Part shown: piece after piece, positions 50,412 to 59,632 of the stretch
Numbering within the stretch: position 1 is the first letter of the stretch
How the letters are laid out: each line of letters begins with the position of its first letter
From: Gammaproteobacteria bacterium
GTDB lineage: Bacteria > Pseudomonadota > Gammaproteobacteria > Pseudomonadales > Cellvibrionaceae
Assembly (NCBI GenBank): GCA_021151835.1
Contig: JAGKWO010000010.1
Coordinates: forward strand, 1-64,000
Length of the DNA: 64,000 nt
Direction of reading: 5' to 3'
Position numbers and translations under genes: made by a program
Notes under the pieces: model-generated
The model's input: only the letters and a program-made list of their open reading frames with translations
Told to the model about the DNA's origin: nothing
The model's database searches: none

Positions 50412-51710
50412 TTATTCGTCAGAAGCCGCTTTAGATTGTTTTTCGGCAGCTTCATAGACTAACAATGGCTCAGATTCACCTTTTATAACAGACTCATCCA
50501 CTACCACTTTAACTACATGCTCTTCAGCGGGAATCCGATACATTGTATCGAGCAGTACGGACTCCATGATCGAGCGCAAACCTCTCGCCCCGGTCTTCCG
50601 CTCCAAAGCACGCTCAGCCACCGCATCCAACGCGTCAGATCTGAAATCAATCTGGACACCCTCCATTTCAAACAAACGCGCATATTGCTTGGTCAACGCA
50701 TTCTTTGGCTCTGTAAGTATCTGGATTAAAGCCGCTTTATCAAGCTCATCAAGCGTCGCAATCACGGGTAAGCGACCAACGAACTCCGGAATTAAACCAT
50801 ATCTCACAAGGTCTTCAGGCTCAAGATCATGCAAGGTTTCGCCAAAATTACGTTTTTCATCCTTGCTCTTAACCTCTGCACCAAACCCGATTCCACCCTT
50901 TTCTGATCTGTCACGAATGACCTTGTCCAAACCAGCAAAAGCACCACCGCAAATAAATAATATATTGGATGTATCAACTTGCAGAAACTCCTGCTGGGGA
51001 TGTTTACGCCCCCCTTGCGGAGGAACCGAAGCAACCGTCCCTTCAATTAATTTCAGTAGCGCTTGCTGAACTCCCTCACCAGACACATCCCTGGTAATGG
51101 ATGGATTATCTGATTTACGGGAAATCTTATCGATTTCATCAATATAAACGATACCCTGTTGAGCTTTCTCAACATCGTAATCACATTTTTGCAACAGTTT
51201 CTGGATGATATTTTCAACATCTTCACCCACATACCCTGCTTCAGTTAAGGTCGTAGCATCAGCAATGGTAAAAGGAACATCCAATAATCTTGCGAGCGTT
51301 TCTGCCAGCAAAGTTTTTCCGCTACCGGTTGGCCCAACCAAAAGAATATTGCTTTTGCCAAGCTCAACCACCTCTTTATCCTTGCCGGTTTTATCGCCAA
51401 ATCGTAACCGTTTGTAATGGTTATAAACGGCTACTGCCAAAACTTTCTTGGCCCGCTTTTGACCAATGACATATTGATCCAAAATGGCTGATATCTCATG
51501 CGGCTTTGGCAATTTATCGGAACTGCCTTCAGTGGTACTTTCCTGTATCTCTTCGCGAATAATGTCATTACATAAATCAACGCACTCATCGCAAATAAAA
51601 ACAGATGGTCCCGCAATTAATTTGCGAACCTCGTGCTGGCTTTTACCACAAAAAGAGCAATACAGCAGTTTTCCGCTTTTATCACCTGAGTCACTAGTGT
51701 GATCGGTCAT
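50412..51710 (-). CDS. clpX: ATP-dependent Clp protease ATP-binding subunit ClpX
   Basis: 432 residues from the ATG at 51710 (GGAG 8 bases upstream). N-terminal zinc domain (LLYCSFCGKSQHEV and FICDECVDLC), AAA+ module with LLVGPTGSGKTLLAETLA, and the ClpP-binding loop near IGFGAEV. Unfolds tagged proteins and feeds them to ClpP, whose gene lies just upstream. Confidence 0.98.
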   Translation of the reverse strand: MTDHTSDSGDKSGKLLYCSFCGKSQHEVRKLIAGPSVFICDECVDLCNDIIREEIQESTTEGSSDKLPKPHEISAILDQYVIGQKRAKKVLAVAVYNHYKRLRFGDKTGKDKEVVELGKSNILLVGPTGSGKTLLAETLARLLDVPFTIADATTLTEAGYVGEDVENIIQKLLQKCDYDVEKAQQGIVYIDEIDKISRKSDNPSITRDVSGEGVQQALLKLIEGTVASVPPQGGRKHPQQEFLQVDTSNILFICGGAFAGLDKVIRDRSEKGGIGFGAEVKSKDEKRNFGETLHDLEPEDLVRYGLIPEFVGRLPVIATLDELDKAALIQILTEPKNALTKQYARLFEMEGVQIDFRSDALDAVAERALERKTGARGLRSIMESVLLDTMYRIPAEEHVVKVVVDESVIKGESEPLLVYEAAEKQSKAASDE

Positions 51711-51840
51711 TGAGCCCACTCCATCAAAATTTCTATAACAATTGTCAGGCCAAAGAAACAAATTTCAAGTTTATAAAATAAAATTTGGCACTGTTTTTTC
51801 TATTTTCATTGGCATTACATCGAAAGACTGACAATTAAAA

Positions 51841-52479
51841 CTATTTGGCAGATTGAATCCGCTTTTCAATAACTGCGTCAACCAGGCCATAATCCTTAGC
51901 TTGTTGAGCAGACATAAAGTTATCACGCTCGGTATCAACCTCGATTTTTTCAATAGGTTGACCAGAGTGAAGGGCCATTAATTCATTCAAGCGAGCACGA
52001 ATTTTTAGTATTTCCTGAGCCTGGATATGAATATCTGATGCTTGCCCTTGAGCACCACCACTTGGCTGGTGAATCATGACACGTGAATTGGGGAGACAAA
52101 AACGCTTGCCTTTCGCCCCTGCGTTAAGCAAAAAAGCCCCCATACTACAGGCTTGTCCGATACACATAGTGCTTACATCAGGCTTTATAAACTGCATGGT
52201 GTCATATATAGACATACCAGCAGTCACCGAACCACCGGGAGAATTGATATACAGGTGGATATCTTTATCAGGGTTTTCTGCCTCAAGGAATAGTAATTGG
52301 GCAACTACCAAATTGGCCATATAGTCTTCTACCGGGCCAACTAAAAATATAACCCGCTCTTTCAACAAGCGGGAATATATGTCAAAGGAGCGTTCGCCCC
52401 TTGCTGTTTGTTCAATAACGATCGGGACCAAGCCACTGTTAATAATAGATGAGGAAGATTTCATGTATTCGTATGACAT
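51841..52479 (-). CDS. clpP: ATP-dependent Clp protease proteolytic subunit
   Basis: 212 residues. The catalytic triad is readable: S112 in QACSMGAFLL, H137 in VMIHQPSGGAQ, D186 in VDTERDNFMS. A short N-terminal stretch (MSYEYMKSSS) precedes the mature protein and is likely processed. Barrel-forming serine protease working with ClpX. Confidence 0.98.
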   Translation of the reverse strand: MSYEYMKSSSSIINSGLVPIVIEQTARGERSFDIYSRLLKERVIFLVGPVEDYMANLVVAQLLFLEAENPDKDIHLYINSPGGSVTAGMSIYDTMQFIKPDVSTMCIGQACSMGAFLLNAGAKGKRFCLPNSRVMIHQPSGGAQGQASDIHIQAQEILKIRARLNELMALHSGQPIEKIEVDTERDNFMSAQQAKDYGLVDAVIEKRIQSAK

Positions 52480-52615
52480 CGTGCATTTTGTCCTTAAGCG
52501 GGCTTTAGAGCATCGCCAAATTTGAGAACCGGAAGATTTAACACTAGAGAGCTTAACCCGTGATGGGATTATATGCCAGTCTAAAGAGGGAAATTGGGAT
52601 GTATTCGCAGGAGGG

Positions 52616-52649
52616 AAAGCCGCAAAGCGAGCGCTTTGCGGCTTTTTTA
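52616..52649 (-). terminator. Terminator of tig
   Basis: AAAGCCGCAAAGCG/CGCTTTGCGGCTTT with a 2-base loop, T-rich on one side. The hairpin sits about 5 bp beyond the tig stop. Confidence 0.85.
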
Positions 52650-52654
52650 AACAA

Positions 52655-53968
52655 TTAACGTTGTGCGTTAGCTTTGATGATTTCGTCGTAGTTAGTTTCT
52701 ACGTCAGTTACCTTGGCCTTACCTAATATATGATCAACCACCTGATCCTCAAGCACCGCCGACTCTACACCCGCCAACAATTCCTGATTGCTATTGTAAT
52801 ATTCAATAACTTCTTTTGGCTCCTGGTAAGTCGAAGCTATTTCCTCAATCATGCTGCGAACACGTTTCGCATCTGGCTTCAGCTTGTTGGCCTTAACGAT
52901 CTCACCAACAATCAAACCCAACGTGACACGGCGGGTAGCCTCTTCCTGGAACATAGTGTCTGGAAGCAATGATTTCACATCAAAGTTTTGTTGCTGCCCG
53001 CCAAAGCGTTGCAGCATTTGGTTGCGCAGAACCTGAATCTCGCTGGCAACTAACGCCTTGGGTATTTCGGTAGAATGAGATGCAATTAATGCATCCATTA
53101 CCTGAACTTTAACCTTGGCCTTAAGTGCATTGGCAAGCTCACGATCCATATTCGCTTTAACTTCCTTGCGGAATTGCTTTTCGCCGCCTTTTTCTACACC
53201 AAATTTTTGGAAAAACTCTTTTTTCAGCTCGGGCAGTTGGGCCTCAGAAACGCTATTCACTGTAATAGCAAATTCAGCCGCTGCGCCCTTGAGTTCATCC
53301 GCCTGGTAATCTTCGGGGAAAGTAACAGCGATATTCTTTTGCTCACCAGCCTTCAAGCCAACAATACCCTCTTCAAAGCCGGGAATCATTGATTTTGAGC
53401 CAAGAACCAATTTGTGGTTATCGGCCTTGCCACCAGCAAACTCAACACCATCTTTGGTGCCTACAAAATTAATGTCTACCTGATCGCCATCTGCCGCCGC
53501 ACGGTCCACAACAGACCATGTCGCCTGGTGCTTGCGTAGCACTTCAATCATATTATCGACATCAGACTCTGTTACTTCTGCCTTGAATCGGTTGATTTCA
53601 TAAGCAGATACATCACTTAACGCAACACTGGGATAAACCTCAAAAGTTGCTACATATTCCAGATCCTTGCCAGCGCTCAATTGCTTTGGCTGGATAGACG
53701 GTTGCCCGGCAGGCTTTACATTTTCTTTTTGTACAGCCGCATAGAAAGAACGGCTAATTACATCACCAACCACTTCCTGGCGAATGCCAGCACCGAAACG
53801 TTGCTTAACTACAGATAAGGGCACTTTGCCTTTGCGAAAACCTTTGATGCTGACGTTGCGGGCGGCTTGCTTCAAACGATTTTCGACTTCGTTTTCAACT
53901 TGCTCCGCAGGTACGCCTACGGTCAAACGGCGTTCCAATCCAGATGTTGTTTCAAGTGAAACCTGCAT
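52655..53968 (-). CDS. tig: Trigger factor
   Basis: 437 residues. Ribosome-binding domain with the FRKGKVPLSVV loop, FKBP-type prolyl isomerase domain (about 150-245, DGDQVDINFVGTKDGVEFAG), and the long helical C-terminal chaperone arms. It binds nascent chains at the ribosomal exit. Upstream tRNA-Leu and downstream clpP keep the order seen in Pseudomonas. Confidence 0.97.
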   Translation of the reverse strand: MQVSLETTSGLERRLTVGVPAEQVENEVENRLKQAARNVSIKGFRKGKVPLSVVKQRFGAGIRQEVVGDVISRSFYAAVQKENVKPAGQPSIQPKQLSAGKDLEYVATFEVYPSVALSDVSAYEINRFKAEVTESDVDNMIEVLRKHQATWSVVDRAAADGDQVDINFVGTKDGVEFAGGKADNHKLVLGSKSMIPGFEEGIVGLKAGEQKNIAVTFPEDYQADELKGAAAEFAITVNSVSEAQLPELKKEFFQKFGVEKGGEKQFRKEVKANMDRELANALKAKVKVQVMDALIASHSTEIPKALVASEIQVLRNQMLQRFGGQQQNFDVKSLLPDTMFQEEATRRVTLGLIVGEIVKANKLKPDAKRVRSMIEEIASTYQEPKEVIEYYNSNQELLAGVESAVLEDQVVDHILGKAKVTDVETNYDEIIKANAQR

Positions 53969-54031
53969 ATGTGCCTCGTGAAATAACTAATGTTTGGCAA
54001 TCGATCAGATGCTTACATAAACATCTTTAAT

Positions 54032-54116
54032 ATGGTGCGGACGGAGAGACTCGAACTCTCACACCTCACGGCGCCAGAACCTAAACCTGGTGTGTCTACC
54101 AATTTCACCACGTCCG
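54032..54116 (-). tRNA. tRNA-Leu, anticodon UAG
   Basis: 85 bases with encoded CCA. Acceptor GCGGACG/CGTCCGC, anticodon arm CCAGGTTTAGGTTCTGG, long variable arm, T arm GAGTTCGAGTCTC. Just upstream of tig. Confidence 0.97.
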
Positions 54117-54281
54117 CTTAAGGTCGCCCCTTTCATTAACAAAACGGGCGCTGACTAAATCTTACTGCGCTTTAACTACTTGATTTTTAATGTTTTTTAT
54201 AAAAATCAATTGGTCGGTCGCGCGAAGGGTGCTGATTGTGCCACAGTCACTTTGCAGCTTCAACTTTTTATATACTTCTTG

Positions 54282-54800
54282 TTAATACTCAGCGCCAGTT
54301 TCACGCTGCCTTAGCACCAGGGATTTAAATTCACTTAACCAATAGTGTAATGAGTCGATATCCAAAGACTTTACTTGTTGCCCGGTAACATCAACAAGTT
54401 CGATAAAATTTTCAGTACCAAACGATTTTTTTTCAATCGGCATGGGTGGTGATTTAAAAACGTCTTCATATTGTGCCAAAAAGCTATTCAGCCAACTCCC
54501 TTGATGAGCTGCAAGATCTTGTAGCTCAATGACCTCAGAAGGGTGTTTCCCCGATTGATTTAATACGCCAACGAGCGAGGGCAAAGAGTCAATGGTCTCG
54601 GGATTTTTTATGCCATTGCTACCTGCCAGTTCCCGCAGATAAAAATGGAAGGCTGTATATAAATGAAGCAATACAGACTCGCATAAGGCCTTATGTACCA
54701 GCGGCTTTTTTTCCCGAGCGTCTGGATCGCTCTCCAAAAGCGAAAGCGCAGCGCTGGCAAAACTGACTTTTTGATTAACGAGTGATATATGAGAGCGCAT
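54282..54800 (-). CDS. DUF6586-like protein
   Basis: 172 residues, helical, soluble. LVNQKVSFASAALSLLE, ALCESVLLHLYTAFHFYLRE and GSWLNSFLAQYEDVF resemble the conserved gene found beside topA in Pseudomonas. Function unknown. It lies 75 bp downstream of the topA stop on the same strand. Confidence 0.7.
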   Translation of the reverse strand: MRSHISLVNQKVSFASAALSLLESDPDAREKKPLVHKALCESVLLHLYTAFHFYLRELAGSNGIKNPETIDSLPSLVGVLNQSGKHPSEVIELQDLAAHQGSWLNSFLAQYEDVFKSPPMPIEKKSFGTENFIELVDVTGQQVKSLDIDSLHYWLSEFKSLVLRQRETGAEY

Positions 54801-54874
54801 GTATTTTAGTGGGATGACTTGAAGAGAGGGTTAATAATCAGCCGACAGAGACTGCCAGCTGATTATTCCATTGA

Positions 54875-57496
54875 TTACTTTTGCACCTGCCATTTGCCGG
54901 CATTGTAAAAAGCTTTCCAGCCTGTCGCTTTACCATTAACTTCGGTTTGAACGTACTGCTCCTTGGTTTTGCGGCTAAACCGAATAATAGCTTTATTACC
55001 CTCTGGATCCTTCGTTGGAGCAGACAGTAAAAAGTGATACTTCGGATCAATTTGCTCTTTGTAAGGTAGCAATTCCTCCACTAATGGCGCGCGCGTTTCA
55101 CGGTTTTTGGGGAATTGGCTTGCGGCCAGGAAAAGGCCAGCGGCGCCATCCCGCAATACATAGTGGTCATCCACCTTTTCGCAACGCAATTCAGGCATGG
55201 AAATTGGCTCCACTTTGGGTGGTGCCGCTTCACCGCTTTTAAGTAGCTTCCGGGTGTTTTTGCATTCGCTATTGGTGCAGCCAAAATATTTGCCAAAGCG
55301 ACCGGTTTTCAATTGCATTTCGCTGCCACATTTATCGCACTCGATGGTGGGGCCTTCATAACCTTTAAGCCGATAACTACCCTGCTCCACTTCATAACCC
55401 GGACAATCGGGATTGTTTCCACAAATATGCAGCTTGCGACTCTCATCCAGCAAATAAGAGTCCATTGCCGAGTTACATAGCTTGCAGCGATGTTTTGATC
55501 TGAGTTGACGGGATTCCGCTTCCTCATCTGCCTCAGCGTCGATCACTTCATCGCCAGAAACCAGATTCATTGTATTTTTGCAACGTTCTTTCGGGGGTAA
55601 TGCATAACCTGAGCAGCCTAAAAATACGCCGGTGCTCCCGGTACGAATTTGCATATGGCGACCACAAAGGTTGCAAGGAATATCGGTGTCCGTTGGGTCA
55701 TTCGCACGCATGCCCTTGACAGCACTGGATGCAGTTTCGAGCTTTTTAATGAATCCGGCATAGAACTCATCAAGCAGGTCGCGCCAATTCTTTCCGCCTT
55801 GCGCAACAGTATCCAAGGCATCTTCCATATTCGCGGTAAAACCATAATCCATAAGGTCATCAAAACTTTCGACCAATCGTTCAGTGACTATGTCACCCAT
55901 TTTTTCCGCATAAAAGCGCCGGTTATCCTGCCGGACATATCCGCGCTCCTGAATCGTGGAGATGATAGCGGCGTAAGTTGACGGTCTGCCAATGGCACGC
56001 TTTTCCAATTCCTTCACCAGGCTCGCTTCACTGTAGCGCGCCGCCGGTTTAGTAAAGTGCTGCTGCGGGTTTAGCTTAACCAATGGCAATATTTGCCCTA
56101 CTTTCATCTCGGGCAGAACAATGTCTTCATCTTTCTTGGCAACTTGCGGCAGTACTTTGGTGTAACCATCAAAGCGGATTACGCGACCGCGAGTACGCAG
56201 CTCATAGTCACCCGCAGTAACCACCACACTGGTGCTAGTGTATTCAGCCGGGGTCATCTGGCAGGCAACAAATTGTTGCCAGATCAAACCATAAAGGCGC
56301 TCCGCATCGCGCTCCATACCACTCAGCTGGTTTGGTAAAACATCAACATTCGATGGGCGAATTGCTTCGTGTGCTTCTTGCGCTCCCTCTTTACTGGAGT
56401 ATGCAACTGGCGCTTCTGGTAAGTACGGCTTTCCGTAATGACTGAGAATATACTCCCGGCAACTATCAACAGCATCTTTACTAAGATTGGTCGAATCAGT
56501 ACGCATATAGGTGATATAGCCAGCTTCGTACAAACGCTGGGCCATCATCATGGTTTTCTTGACACCGAATCCGAGGCGAGTACTGGCGGCCTGCTGTAAA
56601 GTCGAGGTAATAAAAGGCGCTGAAGGTTTGGATTGGGTTGGCTTATCCTCACGACTGGCAACCTTGTAGCTCGCACCTTGCAACGCCTTAACGGCCACCA
56701 TGGTTTGGGCTTCATTAATCGGTTTAAAAGCCTCTTCACCTTGTTTTTTAACTTCAAAACTAACACTTTGGGCCTTATCGGCTTGCAGATCAGCAAATAA
56801 AGTCCAGTATTCCTCGGGGATGAAAGCACGAATTTCGCGTTCACGCTCAACAACCAAACGAACCGCAACAGATTGAACCCGCCCGGCTGACAAGCCCCTG
56901 GCTACTTTTTCCCAAAGTAATGGCGATACCATATAACCCACAACCCGATCCAGAAAACGGCGGGCCTGCTGGGCATCCACGCGGTTTTGGTCAATCGGAC
57001 CAGGCGTTTTAAAGGCGTTTTGGATGGCGGTCTTGGTAATTTCGTTGAAAACCACGCGACGATAGCGGGATTCATCCCCGCCAATCGCTTCGCGCAAGTG
57101 CCAGGCAATGGCCTCCCCTTCTCTATCCAAGTCGGTTGCGAGATAGACAGTATCAGCCTTCTCTGCAAGTTTTTTCAGTTCCTCTACTACCTTTTCCTTG
57201 CCCGGCAAAATTTCATATTGCGCTTCCCAATTATTCTCGGGGTCTATCCCCATACGATTGATTAATTGGCTTTTACTTTTTTGGGCCTGGTAACGCGCTT
57301 TATCCTCCGCCGACATTTTTCTTGTCGCGGCAGCTTGCTTGGCGCGTTCTTTAGCATCCACCGGTTTGGCGCCGCCACTGGTAGGCAGGTCGCGAATGTG
57401 GCCGATACTGGATTTAACAATAAAGTCGTTTCCCAGATACTTATTGATAGTTTTTGCCTTGGCAGGCGACTCTACGATTACTAAGGATTTGCCCAT
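54875..57496 (-). CDS. topA: DNA topoisomerase I
   Basis: 873 residues from the ATG at 57496 (MGKSLVIVESPAKAKTI); an outer start at 57553 adds 19 residues not found in relatives. Toprim domain with ATDLDREGEAIAWHL, catalytic tyrosine in YEAGYITYMRTDSTN, then three to four C-terminal zinc-finger units (CNLCGRHMQIR, CKLCNSAMDSYL, CDKCGSEMQLKTGRFGK). Relaxes negative supercoils. The ribosome site is weak. Confidence 0.97.
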   Translation of the reverse strand: MGKSLVIVESPAKAKTINKYLGNDFIVKSSIGHIRDLPTSGGAKPVDAKERAKQAAATRKMSAEDKARYQAQKSKSQLINRMGIDPENNWEAQYEILPGKEKVVEELKKLAEKADTVYLATDLDREGEAIAWHLREAIGGDESRYRRVVFNEITKTAIQNAFKTPGPIDQNRVDAQQARRFLDRVVGYMVSPLLWEKVARGLSAGRVQSVAVRLVVEREREIRAFIPEEYWTLFADLQADKAQSVSFEVKKQGEEAFKPINEAQTMVAVKALQGASYKVASREDKPTQSKPSAPFITSTLQQAASTRLGFGVKKTMMMAQRLYEAGYITYMRTDSTNLSKDAVDSCREYILSHYGKPYLPEAPVAYSSKEGAQEAHEAIRPSNVDVLPNQLSGMERDAERLYGLIWQQFVACQMTPAEYTSTSVVVTAGDYELRTRGRVIRFDGYTKVLPQVAKKDEDIVLPEMKVGQILPLVKLNPQQHFTKPAARYSEASLVKELEKRAIGRPSTYAAIISTIQERGYVRQDNRRFYAEKMGDIVTERLVESFDDLMDYGFTANMEDALDTVAQGGKNWRDLLDEFYAGFIKKLETASSAVKGMRANDPTDTDIPCNLCGRHMQIRTGSTGVFLGCSGYALPPKERCKNTMNLVSGDEVIDAEADEEAESRQLRSKHRCKLCNSAMDSYLLDESRKLHICGNNPDCPGYEVEQGSYRLKGYEGPTIECDKCGSEMQLKTGRFGKYFGCTNSECKNTRKLLKSGEAAPPKVEPISMPELRCEKVDDHYVLRDGAAGLFLAASQFPKNRETRAPLVEELLPYKEQIDPKYHFLLSAPTKDPEGNKAIIRFSRKTKEQYVQTEVNGKATGWKAFYNAGKWQVQK

Positions 57497-57825
57497 GGTG
57501 GTTAGAAATATCTCTATATAAAGGAAGGCTATGCAAGTTGAAAAATATGCCAAACTAATATTGCAGCGCCATCAAAAAGGCTAAACTAGCGTTTAAAGGT
57601 GGGCATATATAAGACCTGAACCGCGAGGGGTCAAGCGATAATTTCCATGAAGACTTATAGCCGAGCTATGGCATTCATGCAAAATGGATCGTAAGGTGGC
57701 ACATTAATTAACTTTAAGACTGCCTCTTAATTCACTGATTTTAAAAAACTTTTTATAAATTTGGCTTTCAAAATAAAAACCAGTAAATTCGCCCCTGCGC
57801 GATTAACTTACTTAGTAGACTTCGA
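57497..57825. other. Gap without a gene
   Basis: About 330 bp between the divergent topA and the membrane-anchored helical protein. Promoters for both should be here; I see no clear box or operator. Confidence 0.5.
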
Positions 57826-58539
57826 ATGACCCTGATTGTTGTTCTTGTTTTTTTGATGTTGATAACACTTATCGCGGTAAGTGTGGTTAACCGTATGCAG
57901 CAACGCCAGCGCGAGCGCCGTTTGCAACAACGTCGCTTGCGTATCCAGGCCGAGGAGCTGAGCGAGGTCGTTGCATCCCTTGAACAAACCATCCCTAACC
58001 GCATTATCACTAAACACATCAACGACATGATTATCAGTTTGCAGCAGCAAATGTTGGCGCTGGAAGATAAAAATCCGCAACACATCGAGGCAATCATCCA
58101 TAAAAGCGAGCTCTACTCAGAGGAACTGCTCAATCCGCAAACTCGCCCCCAGCTCAGCTATCAACGGGAAAGTGATGCCCAGATTGCAAAAACCCAATTA
58201 CATCTTAATGAAGCTATGCACCTCATAACCCAATTAGCAGCGCGCGGCGTTATCAATGAAGTGGAACTGGATGCTTATTTGGCCGAGCTGCGTTGGGCGT
58301 ATTTGATGGTCTCGGTGATGTCCTATATAGGGCAAGGTGAAAAATCCATGGCGATTAGCGACCGCTTTTCTGCGCAAGCGTTTTATCGCAAAGCCCAGCA
58401 ATTATTGATGGAGTCCATGCACCAGGACCCGCGCCGGTTAAAAATGATCAAAGAGCTTAGTGAAATGGTGGATGGGGACAGGGTTGGTTTAAGCAGGGAA
58501 CTAAGAGAACCCGCTTCGGCAGCACTCAAATTACATTGA
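57826..58539 (+). CDS. Membrane-anchored helical protein of unknown function
   Basis: 237 residues. One N-terminal membrane helix (TLIVVLVFLMLITLIAVSVV), a very basic stretch (RMQQRQRERRLQQRRLRIQ), then a mostly helical cytoplasmic domain with LNEAMHLITQLAARGVINEV and AQAFYRKAQQLLMESMHQDP, the last resembling a TPR-like helix pair. Conserved hypothetical genes of this shape lie near topA in Pseudomonas. It converges with the next gene and overlaps it by 9 bp. Confidence 0.7.
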   Translation: MTLIVVLVFLMLITLIAVSVVNRMQQRQRERRLQQRRLRIQAEELSEVVASLEQTIPNRIITKHINDMIISLQQQMLALEDKNPQHIEAIIHKSELYSEELLNPQTRPQLSYQRESDAQIAKTQLHLNEAMHLITQLAARGVINEVELDAYLAELRWAYLMVSVMSYIGQGEKSMAISDRFSAQAFYRKAQQLLMESMHQDPRRLKMIKELSEMVDGDRVGLSRELREPASAALKLH

Positions 58540-59034
58540 TGAGTCCGCGGCGGCGGCTTGCAAATCGCCCAGCATCCGCACTAATAGATCCACAATATCA
58601 TTGCCCTCTTTCTCACTCCAGAATAGCGAAGTACCAGCCTCTCCCTGCGTAATGACATTAATCGAGTCGGGTAATTGCGGTAAATAATCGCGTAATTTCT
58701 CGCTTACCGCTTGCCCGGGACGATGCTCGTTGTACCAATCCCATGCGCGATAAAAATTTCCTTCATGTTCATATTGGGTGCGAACCAGGATCCAGGTTGG
58801 TAATACCTGAATCTGTGCAGTAGGTGCCAGATAGTAAACCGGGCTTACGCCCGGCTCCTCTATATCCGTTTTCAGTTTCGGTAATTTGCGCAAGGTAAAT
58901 CGCAAGCCTTTGCTCGCCGCATAGCGGCGCAATGCTTCTTTCCGCTTTTGCGCAGGCTTTGGCTTTAGCATTGCAATTGGCCCGAGGATCAACGAAATAG
59001 CTAAAATTAAAATTACAAAAAACCAGATATTCAT
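58531..59034 (-). CDS. Small inner-membrane protein of unknown function
   Basis: 167 residues. One N-terminal membrane helix (WFFVILILAISLILGPIAML), then a soluble domain with KEALRRYAASKGLRFTLRKL, VYYLAPTAQIQVLPTWILVR and WDWYNEHRPGQAV. The family is unnamed but this looks like a conserved proteobacterial protein. Its last codons overlap the convergent gene. Confidence 0.65.
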   Translation of the reverse strand: MNIWFFVILILAISLILGPIAMLKPKPAQKRKEALRRYAASKGLRFTLRKLPKLKTDIEEPGVSPVYYLAPTAQIQVLPTWILVRTQYEHEGNFYRAWDWYNEHRPGQAVSEKLRDYLPQLPDSINVITQGEAGTSLFWSEKEGNDIVDLLVRMLGDLQAAAADSSM

Positions 59035-59123
59035 GGAAATCCTGAAAAATTCACTAAAGAGGAACTAGGCTTAGCTTAAGCTTGTCACTACGTTAATCAT
59101 CCTGCGGAGCCGAGGTGAGAATA

Positions 59124-59582
59124 ATGAATGAAGCAATTAGTTACCGCCACATTATTGTTGGGCTGGATTTATCCGAAGACTGTCCCATTGTTATTCAACG
59201 CGCAGCCGGTATCGCCCAGGCCTGCGGTGCAAAACTGACATTAGCGCATGTGCTGGAGCCAATCGCCTTCGCGTATGGTGGCGATATGCCGGTGGACCTG
59301 AGTGGAGTTCAGGAACAGCAAGTCCAGAAAGCCACGGCGGAATTGGCGCAGCTCGCCAAAAACACTCACTACCCGATTCAACAACAACATGTTTTGGTTG
59401 GCCAACCCGCGGCGGAATTACACTATCTGGCAGAGCAGGAAGAGGCTGATTTGATTGTTGTTGGCAGCCACGGGCGCAAAGGCTTTGCATTATTACTGGG
59501 GTCCACACCGAACAGCGTACTGCACGGGGCGACCTGCGATGTACTTGCCGTCCTGGTCAGGAAAAATACTGACGGCTCGTAA
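59124..59582 (+). CDS. Universal stress protein A family
   Basis: 152 residues from the ATG at 59124 (GAGGTGAG just upstream). UspA fold with the ATP-binding type motif in VVGSHGRKGFALLLGSTP and the start HIIVGLDLSEDC. Small cytoplasmic protein made under starvation or stress; exact role unknown. A hairpin terminator follows and reaches into the end of uup. Confidence 0.9.
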   Translation: MNEAISYRHIIVGLDLSEDCPIVIQRAAGIAQACGAKLTLAHVLEPIAFAYGGDMPVDLSGVQEQQVQKATAELAQLAKNTHYPIQQQHVLVGQPAAELHYLAEQEEADLIVVGSHGRKGFALLLGSTPNSVLHGATCDVLAVLVRKNTDGS

Positions 59583-59601
59583 CAGCACATCGATTAATCG
59601 C

Positions 59602-59632
59602 GCAACAGGAGTATCAGGTTTACTCCTGTTGC
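59602..59632. terminator. Hairpin shared by the ends of the stress protein and uup
   Basis: GCAACAGGAGTA/TACTCCTGTTGC, perfect 12-bp arms and a 7-base loop. It overlaps the uup stop codon. T tract is poor on both strands. Confidence 0.6.
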